Source of the DNA: Deltaproteobacteria bacterium
GTDB taxonomy: Bacteria; Desulfobacterota; Desulfobacteria; Desulfobacterales; JAFDDL01
Direction: 5' to 3'
Assembly: GCA_019310865.1 (NCBI GenBank)
Contig: JAFDDL010000073.1
Span: 1-11,068, forward strand
Length of the DNA: 11,068 nt
The position numbers and the translations under genes were made by a program. Under the pieces are notes generated by a model. That model had not been told where the DNA came from, searched no databases, and saw nothing but the letters and a program-made list of their open reading frames with translations. Positions 1 to 8,196 of this stretch are shown piece by piece (within the stretch, counting starts at the first letter, position 1; each line of letters begins with the position of its first letter).

Positions 1-861
1 TTCGGCACCTCGCGAAAAGATATCCTCTACGACAAAAAGGGTCGGCACCAGATAGGTGCCCGCTTCGAGCATCATGTCGATGGCCTCGTCATCGAGCATG
101 GCTCCGTGCTCGATAGACCATATGCCGGCACGAACCGCATTTTTAATGCCCTGGGTTCCTTCCGCATGGGCCATCACCTCCCGGTTCCTGGCCTTGGCCT
201 CGTAAACAATGGCGGCCAGCTCCTCGGGCGTCCACTCGGTATATTCGGGCGCGTCCGCAGGAGAGGTCACACCGCCGGTGGCGCATATTTTGATAAAATC
301 AATTCCGAGCCTTAATAGCTTCCGGGCGCCTTTTTGAACATCGGGCAAGCCATCGCATATGATTATATTATCAAGCATCATATCTTTCAGCGGTTGCGCA
401 CCGGATGGGAAATACCAATCGGCATGGCCGCCGGTTTGCCCCAGCATCCCCGATATTACCATTCGGGGCCCTTCAATCAATCCATCAACCACGGCCTGTC
501 GGAAGCCCACGTCCATTCCCCCCGCATCACGCACCGTGGTAAAACCCGCATGAAGGGTTCGTTTCATGATCTCAGCGGTTTTAAATGCCGCATAGGTCCG
601 ATGGGTAAACAGCATCTTTTCAATACTGGGCGATGCAATGGTCAGGTGCGCGTGGCAATCAAACATGCCGGGCATGAGTGTTTTGCCGCTCACATCGAAG
701 ACCTGGGCGCCTTCGGGTATGGCAATTTGGTCTTTGGCTCCCGCCGATTCAATGGCTGATCCGATGACCACAACCGCCGCATTAGAAACCGGATCGCCAC
801 CATTACCGTCGATAAGCGTCCCGCCCACAAAGGCCTTTACAGTTGTCTGGTTTGTATTCAT
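1..861 (-). CDS. Metal-dependent amidohydrolase (imidazolonepropionase / Xaa-Pro dipeptidase-like), C-terminus off window
   Basis: This gene encodes 287 residues read from ATG at 861 and is still open at the left edge; perhaps the last 100-odd residues are missing. It has the layout of the amidohydrolase superfamily: an N-terminal beta-sandwich (about 1-60), then the metal barrel with the HxH pair H70/H72 (DCHAHL), a TGGHAD motif near 144-148, K191 in FIKICATGG as the probable carboxylated metal-bridging lysine, H232 (VMAHAEG) and H252 (SIEHG). The final catalytic Asp lies beyond the edge. This pattern fits the COG1228-type group that cleaves amide bonds in N-acylated amino acids, Xaa-Pro dipeptides or cyclic amides. 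No signal peptide is visible, so it is probably cytoplasmic. A Shine-Dalgarno AGGAG stands 6 bases before the ATG. It lies 37 bases after the dehydrogenase gene, so co-transcription is likely. Its G+C is clearly higher than that of its upstream neighbour. Family is confident; substrate is unknown. Confidence 0.88.
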   Translation of the reverse strand, partial: MNTNQTTVKAFVGGTLIDGNGGDPVSNAAVVVIGSAIESAGAKDQIAIPEGAQVFDVSGKTLMPGMFDCHAHLTIASPSIEKMLFTHRTYAAFKTAEIMKRTLHAGFTTVRDAGGMDVGFRQAVVDGLIEGPRMVISGMLGQTGGHADWYFPSGAQPLKDMMLDNIIICDGLPDVQKGARKLLRLGIDFIKICATGGVTSPADAPEYTEWTPEELAAIVYEAKARNREVMAHAEGTQGIKNAVRAGIWSIEHGAMLDDEAIDMMLEAGTYLVPTLFVVEDIFSRGAE

Positions 862-898
862 GAACTGCTCCTATCAAACCCTCTATCATGTCAAGATG

Positions 899-2074
899 TT
901 AGATATCCATAATTATGGTTTCCTCATGGATTCGTATCCCTCTTTGCTTTAATTCGCTTATGAACTCTTCAGCAGGAACATGTTTTAATGGTGACAACAT
1001 TCCTTTTTCAGTGATGACACCTTTTGCCAACATCCTTGCAACTATTGCAGCTGTGTAGCCAACACCTTTGCTCATGGCCATTATTCCAGTGTCAAGATCT
1101 CTCTCAATAAGTATGGTACTTGTTAACCGAATTTTTTTATTATCTTTTAACCCTTCAAAAATATTTACCATGGCGGTCAAGTCTTTTTCATCTGCCTGGT
1201 ATTCGAGCTGAGGTCCCAGAAATTTGTCAAGGAAATCAAAGGGGGTAACCTTATTGTCAAAACCATTTACCGGCTGTTCACTTAAAAAACCCAATTGTTT
1301 CAACGGTCTCCAAAAAGCACTCCATCCAGGCCATCTCAAGGCATAGCGCCCGGTCTCCTCAATTGTGTCGGACAATCCCATCCTATTGGTAAAGTAGACT
1401 GCATCACCATTGGGGATGGCTTCTAATTGACCAAGTCCAGGGAAATCGATATTATGAACAAAGGTTTCATCATGCTGGTTCATCGCCGGGATCTCGATAA
1501 TTTTTTTATCCTTGATAATCCTGCTATCTCTTAAGGTAGAACTGAGCACGCCTCTCCATATCCAGGACAATTTGTAATTCAATGGATTGTCACAGGCTTT
1601 TTTTTCAGGGAAACCACCGCAGTATGATTTTAATGCGTAAAGCTTATCAAACTCTGTTATTGCATGACCATGAATAATTAGATCTATTCCAGGATCCAAA
1701 CCGCATTCAGGCATGATGGCAATGCCGGCACTTTTAGCATGCTCATCAAGTTTTTTTGCATTATAATCATAGTTGGTATGAACTACACTGACTCCTGCGT
1801 CTAAAGCTGCCGCAATCACATTCTCCTTAAACTCTTTTGGTAGAAGATCAATGACCACATCAACCTGGCTATAAAGGGTGATGAGTGCATTTCTATCATT
1901 AGCATCCAGCTTAGCTGTTTTTATTTTGTCCATATCTGTAAATTCATTTATTTTTGATAAGTTATCAAATCGAATATCAGCACAGATAATCTCTTTGACC
2001 TCTTTATCAGAAGCCAAATCATGCAAGACAGTTCTTCCTTGGGTTCCGCACCCACCTAAAACCAGAAATTTCAT
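899..2074 (-). CDS. Saccharopine reductase / L-lysine 6-dehydrogenase-like NAD(P)-dependent oxidoreductase
   Basis: This 391-residue protein has an N-terminal Rossmann fold: glycine-rich loop GGCGTQG at residues 7-13, and an Asp ending the second strand (CADI, about D33), which favours NAD. A central segment with PECGLDPGIDLI (about 122-133) is typical of the saccharopine dehydrogenase-like family. The C-terminal stretch (GVGYTAAIVARMLAKGVITEKG) and the overall length closely resemble L-lysine 6-dehydrogenases, which oxidise the terminal amine of lysine, rather than the longer bifunctional saccharopine enzymes. No signal peptide or membrane segment is seen, so it should be cytoplasmic. The start ATG at 2074 has an AAGG Shine-Dalgarno about 6 bases upstream. 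It lies 191 bases after the transporter reading region and 37 bases before the amidohydrolase gene. Its G+C is low, with several sampled stretches near 25-35%. The exact amine or opine substrate cannot be read from sequence. Confidence 0.85.
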   Translation of the reverse strand: MKFLVLGGCGTQGRTVLHDLASDKEVKEIICADIRFDNLSKINEFTDMDKIKTAKLDANDRNALITLYSQVDVVIDLLPKEFKENVIAAALDAGVSVVHTNYDYNAKKLDEHAKSAGIAIMPECGLDPGIDLIIHGHAITEFDKLYALKSYCGGFPEKKACDNPLNYKLSWIWRGVLSSTLRDSRIIKDKKIIEIPAMNQHDETFVHNIDFPGLGQLEAIPNGDAVYFTNRMGLSDTIEETGRYALRWPGWSAFWRPLKQLGFLSEQPVNGFDNKVTPFDFLDKFLGPQLEYQADEKDLTAMVNIFEGLKDNKKIRLTSTILIERDLDTGIMAMSKGVGYTAAIVARMLAKGVITEKGMLSPLKHVPAEEFISELKQRGIRIHEETIIMDI

Positions 2075-2265
2075 TTTTACCTTATTATCGATTTAAGTAT
2101 CTTTTAATGTATCCACTAGAGAATTTATTTATGCCTATTTATGGATGAGCACCAGACAATTGTCTATAATGCCATGTAAATATTACGGGCCGGCTTACCT
2201 CCGTTTTGCTTACATTGATGGCCATACGTCACTATGTTCCAATTTCAAGAAAGGATGAAAATCTA
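2075..2265. other. Intergenic gap with a 12-base palindrome
   Basis: These 191 bases separate the transporter's C-terminal stop from the dehydrogenase start. No ORF with a convincing ribosome site and no strong terminator hairpin was found. The only clear structure is the perfect palindrome AGACAATTGTCT at 2154-2165. The gap is long enough to hold a separate promoter for the dehydrogenase-amidohydrolase pair, but no good -35/-10 pair was found on the minus strand. Confidence 0.5.
2154..2165. promoter_or_regulatory. Perfect palindrome AGACAATTGTCT, possible operator
   Basis: This is a 12-base perfect inverted repeat about 80 bases upstream of the dehydrogenase start. Position and symmetry would suit a dimeric regulator site. 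However, a palindrome of this length can arise by chance, and no second copy was noticed in the window. Confidence 0.2.
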
Positions 2266-3645
2266 TCATGGTAAGGCCCCTTCTGAATTTTCGTCGCGTT
2301 GTACCCGTTTGTAGCGAGATTCGATTCGGCGTCTAATAATCCGTTGCCGGCGTTCGTCGATGGGGAAAAACCAAATTGTGATAGCTGATATGAAAAGAAG
2401 GGTGATTGGGATCCAAACTAGAACGAGCTTGAGGCCAACAACGGATGTAGCAGCATGGCTAGTGGCGGTCGGATCATAATGAAAAAACTTGAGAATGAAA
2501 AATCAGAACCCACTTCCGAGAGCCCCGATTCCCTTCTGGACAAGCGTAAGCAGGGCATAATACTGACCCGCCCGACTTGCGCCTGATTTAAGTATATCGT
2601 AGTCGATGACGTCACCCAACATAGCCATGGGGGCCACAGTTCCCAAAACAAAATTTGCATTAATGATCATACATACAAGTAACAAAACACCGAATCCTTC
2701 AGAATTAGGCTCAAACAACAAGAACAAAGGCAATAGGAATACCCCTAAAAATGCGCCAACAGACCAGGCACGGTGCCTGCCGAACTGATTCATCATTTTC
2801 AACCAAAAGGGCATTGCCAACAAACCGGCCAACAAGCTTGCAAGCATTATAATTGGATACATATCGCCCATTAGCAGGTAGGTATCGAAATACATGAACG
2901 CTGCAGCAGAATACACGCTCCCTCCAAAGCCGAACAGAATAAAGCTTGCAATCAGATGCAAAAAAGCTTTGTTCTTGGATAGTGACGCGAAGAGCTCTGA
3001 AAGTGTGGCGGTCTCTCTGACCGATATTTGTTTACCTTCGGGAACCAGAAAAATTGCCACTAATACAGCCGGCGGTAGCAGAATAATCGCTATCCATGCC
3101 ATCATATGGAAGACTTCCGGTGTAAACTCGCTTGTCGCAAATACCGGTAGTAACGGGATCGCAGAAAACAAAGCCAAACCAAGATTCAAGGACACGTTCC
3201 GATACGTGACAATTCGCGTTCGCTGCCTGTAGTCATTGGAGAGCTCCACTTGCCACGCCGCGTAGGGGATTTCCGCCATGGTCATGAATAAGTAGAAAAG
3301 GATAAAATTGACCATGAAATATGTACCACTCACATTCTCAGGCGGTACGAAAAGGGCGTAAAGAGCAAATAGGGTCAACCCGTACCCGGCCAGCATCCAT
3401 GGTTTTCTGCGGCCAATACGCGTTTTCGTATGGTCCGACAGATAACCGATTACCGGATCCGTCACGGCGTCAAAAAAACGCGATATTACAAGAACGGTTC
3501 CTATCAAAGCAAGGTCCAGCGCGAAATATTTCGCATAGATAGTGGGGAGTATCCCCACCAAGGGGCCATACATAAGCGAAGTAATAAAAGCCGGTGCGGA
3601 AAAGGCGACAAGCCGATGGGTCGGCACTTTTTCAGTATCCAACAT
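2266..3645 (-). pseudogene. GPH-family sugar/cation symporter (MFS superfamily) interrupted by in-frame TGA at codon 381
   Basis: The gene starts at ATG 3645 with Shine-Dalgarno GGAGG 4 bases upstream. The first 380 codons end at TGA (2503-2505), but the same frame then stays open for 78 codons to TGA at 2266-2268. That gives 459 codons in all, the normal GPH symporter length. Family marks are FFDAVTDPVIGYLSDHTKTR followed by IGRRKPW after helix 2, PYAAWQVELSNDYRQRTR after helix 4, and MLGDVIDYDILKSGASRAGQ before helix 11. The part after the stop supplies the rest of helix 11, helix 12 (about VVGLKLVLVWIPITLLFISA) and a basic cytoplasmic tail. GPH proteins import sugars, glucuronides or related solutes with a cation. 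Loss of the last 78 residues would probably disable the protein unless the TGA is read through. The intact frame on both sides argues for a recent substitution, a sequencing error or readthrough, not old decay. It lies 60 bases after the serine hydrolase gene. Confidence 0.85.
2503..2505 (-). other. In-frame internal TGA stop in the transporter gene
   Basis: On the minus strand the codons read GGA AGT GGG TTC TGA TTT TTC ATT CTC AAG, encoding GSGF-stop-FFILK. Family members continue through this point in helix 11. TGA ends other genes here, including the receptor and the sigma factor, so the genetic code is standard. The following 40 bases are A/U-rich and do not form an obvious bacterial selenocysteine-insertion hairpin. 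Confidence 0.85.
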
Positions 3646-3705
3646 AAACCTCCATGTGGCCGATTACCTCCACTTTTATTTAACTATTAAAAGCCAACCG
3701 CTTCC

Positions 3706-5244
3706 TTAGGGCCGCATTTTAACAAACTCAACACACACAGCACCATTGGTACTGATATACATTTTATTTTTCTTAAACCTTATCGCCACCATGTTTGAAA
3801 CTGTATCAAGATATATGCCGTTATCATATTTTCTAAAGGGCATTTTGCCAGTTCTATTGTTATTTAGGATCATCGCATTCTCCGTGAAAATCACCTCATG
3901 TATGGCATCAAATTCGGTTCCTATATATTTGCCCGCACAGGACCTGTCTGCTACTGCGATGGCTGTTGGGTTAATCTTAATACCTGTTGTGAAGTTACCA
4001 TTGTTTATAAGCTTCACATCTCCCTTTTTGCTAAATGCAAATTCCGTATCGAATTGAGGGATGATATACAATCCAACATCTTTTTTAAACAATTCCCACC
4101 TAATATCCATTATTGACAAGAAAGTCCCGTCTTCCGTTCTGGTAAACCGAAACACTCTGGCACCCTTTTCGAAATAATATATACCGGAAATGTCCTCATT
4201 CTTTGGGACTCTATTATAAATTGAGCTATCATCAGGTAAGTCAAGGACGATATCAAGTACCTTTCTCATCAAATCTGTGTTGATAAAATCTCTTCTGTTG
4301 GAAAGGAGTAAAACCGCAATGTTTTGATTGGGAATGATATAAATTTGTGATACGTAACCTGCATCAGCGCCACCGTGCTCGATTACATATTTGCCTTTGT
4401 ATTCATGCACCATGAAACCAAAACCGTACCCCGTTTTATATCCGTTTTTACACTCGTAAGGTGTAAAAGCTTTGGCCACGGTTTTTTTAGAGAATATTAC
4501 CGGGCACATTAGCTCCTCTGCCCACTTGATCATATCCTTAACCGTCGTATACAGGTTTGTGGCCCCGTAATTGGAATGAACAACCGGACAATTTAGCACG
4601 CAATCAGGCGTAACCGTGTACGCCTCCGCTTTATTTTTTATTAGCTCAAAATTTGTGTCGTGGAAAAATGAGTTATTCATCCCGAGTGGTTTGAATATGG
4701 TTTCATCCATATACGCTCTGAAGGATTTGCCCGTAACTTTCGCTACGATTTCAGCCATCAAACTGTAAGAAAGATTGCTGTAAGAAAAAAACGTATCCGG
4801 CTCAAAATCGAGGTTTTTCTGTTTTTTGAGCATTGTAATATCCAGATCTTTGGTAATTACATCGCCGTTTGCGATGCCGTTAACCAGTCTGAATGTGGTT
4901 GAATTTCTAAGCCCACTGGCATGATGGACCATATGTCTGACGGTTATCTCATGATCGAATCTGGGGAAGTAGTCAAGGTAAGTTTTTACCGGAGCATCGA
5001 GATCAATCCAACCTTTCTCGGAAAGAAGGAGTATGGCAAACGCAGTAAACTGCTTGCTTACGGAACCGACCTGCAACACAGAATCAAGAGTAAGCGGTAG
5101 ATCATATTCAAGGTTCGCCATACCGAACGCTTTTGTATATTCCGTCCTTCCATCCTGTGTCACACCGACAACCACGCCAGGTTTGTCACTCGTATCAAAG
5201 TCATTGAAGAGCGCATCAATTTTCTGTGATTTACTATTGTCCAC
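3706..5244 (-). CDS. Serine hydrolase, class C beta-lactamase / penicillin-binding-protein fold (cytoplasmic)
   Basis: This 512-residue protein has the catalytic set of the beta-lactamase-fold serine hydrolases: SxxK at S61-V62-S63-K64 (nucleophile and base), YSN at 155-157, and HGG at 290-292 in place of the KTG box. HGG is common in esterases, D-amino-acid amidases and related peptidases of this fold. Residues about 345-512 form a beta-rich C-terminal extension that probably caps the active site or binds substrate. The start is GTG at 5244, with AGGAG 6 bases upstream. The preceding in-frame codon is TAA, so no upstream extension or signal peptide is possible and the enzyme should be cytoplasmic. 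That is unusual for penicillin-binding relatives and points to breakdown of an imported compound rather than cell-wall work. It precedes the transporter gene by 60 bases. Amide and ester hydrolysis are both possible. Confidence 0.88.
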   Translation of the reverse strand: MDNSKSQKIDALFNDFDTSDKPGVVVGVTQDGRTEYTKAFGMANLEYDLPLTLDSVLQVGSVSKQFTAFAILLLSEKGWIDLDAPVKTYLDYFPRFDHEITVRHMVHHASGLRNSTTFRLVNGIANGDVITKDLDITMLKKQKNLDFEPDTFFSYSNLSYSLMAEIVAKVTGKSFRAYMDETIFKPLGMNNSFFHDTNFELIKNKAEAYTVTPDCVLNCPVVHSNYGATNLYTTVKDMIKWAEELMCPVIFSKKTVAKAFTPYECKNGYKTGYGFGFMVHEYKGKYVIEHGGADAGYVSQIYIIPNQNIAVLLLSNRRDFINTDLMRKVLDIVLDLPDDSSIYNRVPKNEDISGIYYFEKGARVFRFTRTEDGTFLSIMDIRWELFKKDVGLYIIPQFDTEFAFSKKGDVKLINNGNFTTGIKINPTAIAVADRSCAGKYIGTEFDAIHEVIFTENAMILNNNRTGKMPFRKYDNGIYLDTVSNMVAIRFKKNKMYISTNGAVCVEFVKMRP

Positions 5245-5290
5245 TTATTTCTCCTGCTTTTTATTTTTATCACATAAAAAAATTCCAATC

Positions 5291-5383
5291 AACATCGCAG
5301 GGAGGCAGCATGTTTCAAAAGGAAATATCAAACAGGCGGGAAAGCGCAGGGCAAAGTCCAAAAAGACTTTGCCCTGCGATGTT
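5291..5383. repeat. Long-range inverted repeat sharing an arm with the local hairpin
   Basis: AACATCGCAGGG at 5291-5302 is the exact reverse complement of CCCTGCGATGTT at 5372-5383. The right arm overlaps the 3' plus-strand arm of the 14-bp hairpin, so the two pairings exclude each other. In minus-strand RNA the distant arm is followed, after about 8 bases, by a U7 run at 5282-5276. It could be a duplicated half-terminator or a switchable structure. Confidence 0.5.
5345..5378 (-). terminator. 14-bp perfect hairpin after the receptor gene
   Basis: CGCAGGGCAAAGTC (5345-5358) and GACTTTGCCCTGCG (5365-5378) are perfectly complementary around a six-base loop. The hairpin begins about 30 bases after the receptor's stop. 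On the minus strand the stem is followed by CTTTCCC rather than a U run. It may be a weak or Rho-assisted terminator, or a 3'-end RNA stabiliser that lowers expression of the downstream genes relative to the receptor. Confidence 0.6.
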
Positions 5384-5409
5384 TTACATCAAGCTCGCTT
5401 GTGCCTGCC

Positions 5410-8034
5410 TCAAAAGTTTGCCGTAAATTGCAGGCTGATGGTGCGCGGCCGGTTACGATAAAATCCAAAAGCGGGATAGGGATATACATCTAACTCAGCC
5501 AGTTCATCTGTCACGTTGCTGACTAAGATTTGGACACCCCAGTTGGCAGCTGTCACGCCCGCATGTAAATTGACTGTTTCGTAGCCATCAAGGGCGGTGG
5601 GTGAACTAAGCCCGGTTTGGGTTTGTACGAACTGCTCGTCCATAAACTGGACATCAGCGCCGGCATATCCCATGAGGCCTTGGCGAATGGGAAAGGCATA
5701 CTCTGCAAATGCGCTTCCGCTTAACTCGGGCGACCAGGGAAGCGGGGCTCCGTTCGGAATGGTGCCCCTAGCGGTTGCTGTTTCCTCTGTTATCTCCGCC
5801 TCTATGGAGTAATTAAGATTTAGCCCCAGCGTTAAGCCGTAAACCGGCTGAGTGAGCAGTTCCATCTCAAAGCCGGTGCTACGGGCCTCAGAAGCGTTGA
5901 TGATAAAAGACTGCCCGATTTCACCCACATCGGATACCTGAACATCCTGCCAATCAATATAATAATAGGCGGCATTAATCCTTAGCCTACCGTCAAACCA
6001 GTCACTTTTGATACCCGCCTCATAGTTGTTCGTGCTGTCCGAGTCAAAGGTAGGGTCTACCCTTTGGCCAAATCCGAAATCGGCTGAACGTTCGTTAGTG
6101 CCCCCTGGGCGAATCCCCTGGGTAAACTGCGTGTACAGCATCATGTTGTCAACTGGATTGTAGGCCAAGGCCAATTTGAATAAGACATCGTCGTCCGTCA
6201 CCTCGCTTTGCGTTCTGCCACTGACAAGTTCAAACGGGTTGAAAGGATTCAGGAAGATCTGCTGATAGAGAGAGTTCCCCTCTATTTCCTCCCGGAACCA
6301 TCGTGCGCCACCGGTCAGGATAAGGTTGTCCAGTATTGCATAATTTACATCACCAAATACAGCGATCTGTTCAGCTGTCTGCATAACATCAAAGGCAAAG
6401 ATTGTCTCATTCCCGGTCCCAAGCAAGAGCGGGGCACTGGGAAGATGCCACTGATCACCATTTTCGCGGTCACGATAAAAGCCGCCAAACACCCAGGAAA
6501 ATGGACCTTTGGCTGTCGAAACCAGGCGTAGCTCTTGAGTGAAGGTTTCGGTTTGGCTCGCTCCGTCTGTACGTATAAAGGGCGAATCCAATCCAAAGAC
6601 AGCGGCCAAAAATGGTTTCATAAAAGAATTGTTGGTTAGCGAAGCATCTGCGAGTAATGTAAGATCACGATCGTAATACGACGTATTAGACGTCAGTTCG
6701 GCCCAGCCGAGATTGTATTCAAATGTGAGGGCAAACAGCTTATATTCGTCACCAAAATCCTCGTTATAGGGTAGCTCCCTGAACCAGGTTAAATCCGGAT
6801 ATAGGGGAGAATCATAGGCTGGGCTGCCGCCGTCTATTTTTTGATAGATGAAAGTGGGGGATATCGATAGTTTCTCAAACGGCTCAAATCTGAAAGTTGC
6901 GCGGATGTTGCTCTTTCGGTAACTGTTGGTACCTTCGTCTCCAGAATTCGCATCATCCACAAAACCATCATCGTTATTGTGGCTCCCCGAGACACGCAAT
7001 GCCAGCTTGTCATCTATCAGCGGAACATTAACCAGGGCGTTTGTTTTATAACTATAACCAGAACTGTTTTCTGTTTTAGAACCGGTCAACTGAATTTTAC
7101 CCTCGAATTCATTCATTTCTGGTTTGCGTGTAATCAACCGGACCGTACCGCCGAGGGACCCCTCACCATACAACGTGCCCTGGGGGCCTTTAAGCACCTC
7201 AATGCGTTCGAGATCGAATAAAGCGGCATCGGGGGCCTGTAGCGCGCTGGATATCGGCGTATCGTCGATATAGAACCCCACCGTGGCGGATGCAGTTGGG
7301 CTATCGGCAATAGCGGAAATTCCCCGAATCTGCAATGAATTAAACCCATTGCTTCCAACATTGATCGTCAGTCCAGGGATCCTATAGATAAAATCTTCGA
7401 ACCCGTCGGATCCGATTTTTTCCAGGGTTTCTCCCGTTAACGCCTGGATACTCATCGGAATATTTTGGATCCTTACCTCGCGCTTACTTGCTGTGACCAC
7501 CGTGTTCTCAAGAATGTAATCGTCGTAGGATTCTCCTTCAGTTTTTTCTTCTTCTGACTTCGCCATATCGCTAGGTTGATTCGCCTTGTCAGTATTTTTC
7601 GCCTGTGTAGCATCTGGTAGCGCTTGGGCTTTTTTATCCGAGGCTTTGGATGCATCGGCCTTGGATTTAGTTTCCACCTGCGCTTGGTGGTGGTTTCTTT
7701 TTATGGTTATTGTTTTTGCACTAGCCTGGTCAACAACCAATCCCGTGTCTTTTAACATCAACTCAAGCGCCTTAATTGGAGAATAGTTGCCATACACTTC
7801 CTGGGTAATGGAATCTCCAATATCGTCAGCAGCATACATTAGGCTTAAGCCGGTTTGTTGGGCGAAGGAACGCAAAGCTGCTGCTGCTTTTTGGGAAGGA
7901 ATGTCGATAATAACATCGGATCCCAAGGCTAACCCATTTGGAACAATGATGAAAACGGCACATAGAAGCAACAATGAGGCTATACAGTGAAATCGCGAAA
8001 TAGCTTTTGATCGGTTTAGTTGTTTTTTCTGCAT
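5410..8034 (-). CDS. TonB-dependent outer-membrane receptor with N-terminal STN signalling domain (FecA-type transducer)
   Basis: This 874-residue protein has, in order: a signal peptide (about 1-38, basic start then a hydrophobic core); an STN domain (about 42-113) that in FecA/FpvA relatives contacts the periplasmic part of FecR; a charged K/A/D/E/Q-rich linker (about 114-172); a TonB box around ENTVVTAS (176-183); a plug domain with QIRGISA, GFYIDD and VLKGPQGTLYGEGSLGGTVR (about 281-299); and a 22-strand barrel ending in a terminal Phe (QFTANF), the usual outer-membrane assembly signal. It imports a ligand with energy from TonB and reports occupancy to FecR. The start ATG at 8034 has a perfect AAGGAGGT Shine-Dalgarno 9 bases upstream. 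It follows the anti-sigma gene by 162 bases, which contain a probable ECF promoter. The barrel sequence does not reveal the ligand; the neighbours suggest an organic nutrient rather than an iron chelate. Confidence 0.93.
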   Translation of the reverse strand: MQKKQLNRSKAISRFHCIASLLLLCAVFIIVPNGLALGSDVIIDIPSQKAAAALRSFAQQTGLSLMYAADDIGDSITQEVYGNYSPIKALELMLKDTGLVVDQASAKTITIKRNHHQAQVETKSKADASKASDKKAQALPDATQAKNTDKANQPSDMAKSEEEKTEGESYDDYILENTVVTASKREVRIQNIPMSIQALTGETLEKIGSDGFEDFIYRIPGLTINVGSNGFNSLQIRGISAIADSPTASATVGFYIDDTPISSALQAPDAALFDLERIEVLKGPQGTLYGEGSLGGTVRLITRKPEMNEFEGKIQLTGSKTENSSGYSYKTNALVNVPLIDDKLALRVSGSHNNDDGFVDDANSGDEGTNSYRKSNIRATFRFEPFEKLSISPTFIYQKIDGGSPAYDSPLYPDLTWFRELPYNEDFGDEYKLFALTFEYNLGWAELTSNTSYYDRDLTLLADASLTNNSFMKPFLAAVFGLDSPFIRTDGASQTETFTQELRLVSTAKGPFSWVFGGFYRDRENGDQWHLPSAPLLLGTGNETIFAFDVMQTAEQIAVFGDVNYAILDNLILTGGARWFREEIEGNSLYQQIFLNPFNPFELVSGRTQSEVTDDDVLFKLALAYNPVDNMMLYTQFTQGIRPGGTNERSADFGFGQRVDPTFDSDSTNNYEAGIKSDWFDGRLRINAAYYYIDWQDVQVSDVGEIGQSFIINASEARSTGFEMELLTQPVYGLTLGLNLNYSIEAEITEETATARGTIPNGAPLPWSPELSGSAFAEYAFPIRQGLMGYAGADVQFMDEQFVQTQTGLSSPTALDGYETVNLHAGVTAANWGVQILVSNVTDELAELDVYPYPAFGFYRNRPRTISLQFTANF

Positions 8035-8102
8035 CAGTAGAGTACCTCCTTCGTAAACCTGGTTAAAAAAATAATATAAGGTGAAATGATATTTGTCTGA
8101 CT

Positions 8103-8150
8103 CTACTTATATAGATGCATTTTAAATAAAAAAGGGAAATGATTTTTTCA
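8103..8150 (-). promoter_or_regulatory. Probable ECF sigma promoter of the TonB receptor gene
   Basis: On the minus strand ATTTCCC (plus 8134-8140) stands 16 bases before CATCTA (plus 8112-8117). The surrounding 48 bases match 9990-10037, upstream of the sigma gene, at 38 of 48 positions, with ATTTCCCT, the T run, AAATGCATCTA and the spacing conserved. Transcription would start near 8105, leaving a leader of about 70 bases before the receptor start. Assigning the boxes as -35 and -10 is inference from conservation and position. Confidence 0.65.
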
Positions 8151-8196
8151 TAGATAGGGGTTTTTCCTTTAATCAAGTTTTATCTCGCCTAAAATA

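Larger units (their letters stand above)
5245..5409. other. Gap between receptor and serine hydrolase genes, rich in inverted repeats
   Basis: These 165 bases hold the strong hairpin at 5345-5378, a more distant inverted copy of one of its arms at 5291-5302, and a run of seven A on the plus strand (5276-5282), which would be U7 in minus-strand RNA. The serine hydrolase ribosome site is at the left end. No small gene is convincing here. Confidence 0.6.

Noticed and set aside
334..759. Plus-strand open frames opposite the amidohydrolase, and similar ones opposite other genes
   Set aside because: They are antisense shadows. The minus-strand frames have family motifs, ribosome sites and operon spacing.
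2466..2505. Selenocysteine insertion at the internal TGA of the transporter
   Set aside because: The following RNA is A/U-rich and forms no clear stem with a G-containing apical loop at the required distance. GPH symporters are not known selenoproteins.
2418..2660. An 80-codon minus-strand frame overlapping the transporter, suggesting a frameshift
   Set aside because: Its protein shows no family resemblance, while the original frame continues correctly past the TGA. The defect is a nonsense codon, not a frameshift.
5305..5328. A third ECF promoter on the minus strand before the serine hydrolase
   Set aside because: ATTTCC and an AAACATGC stretch resemble parts of the block, but the spacing is several bases short and the CATCTA box is missing.
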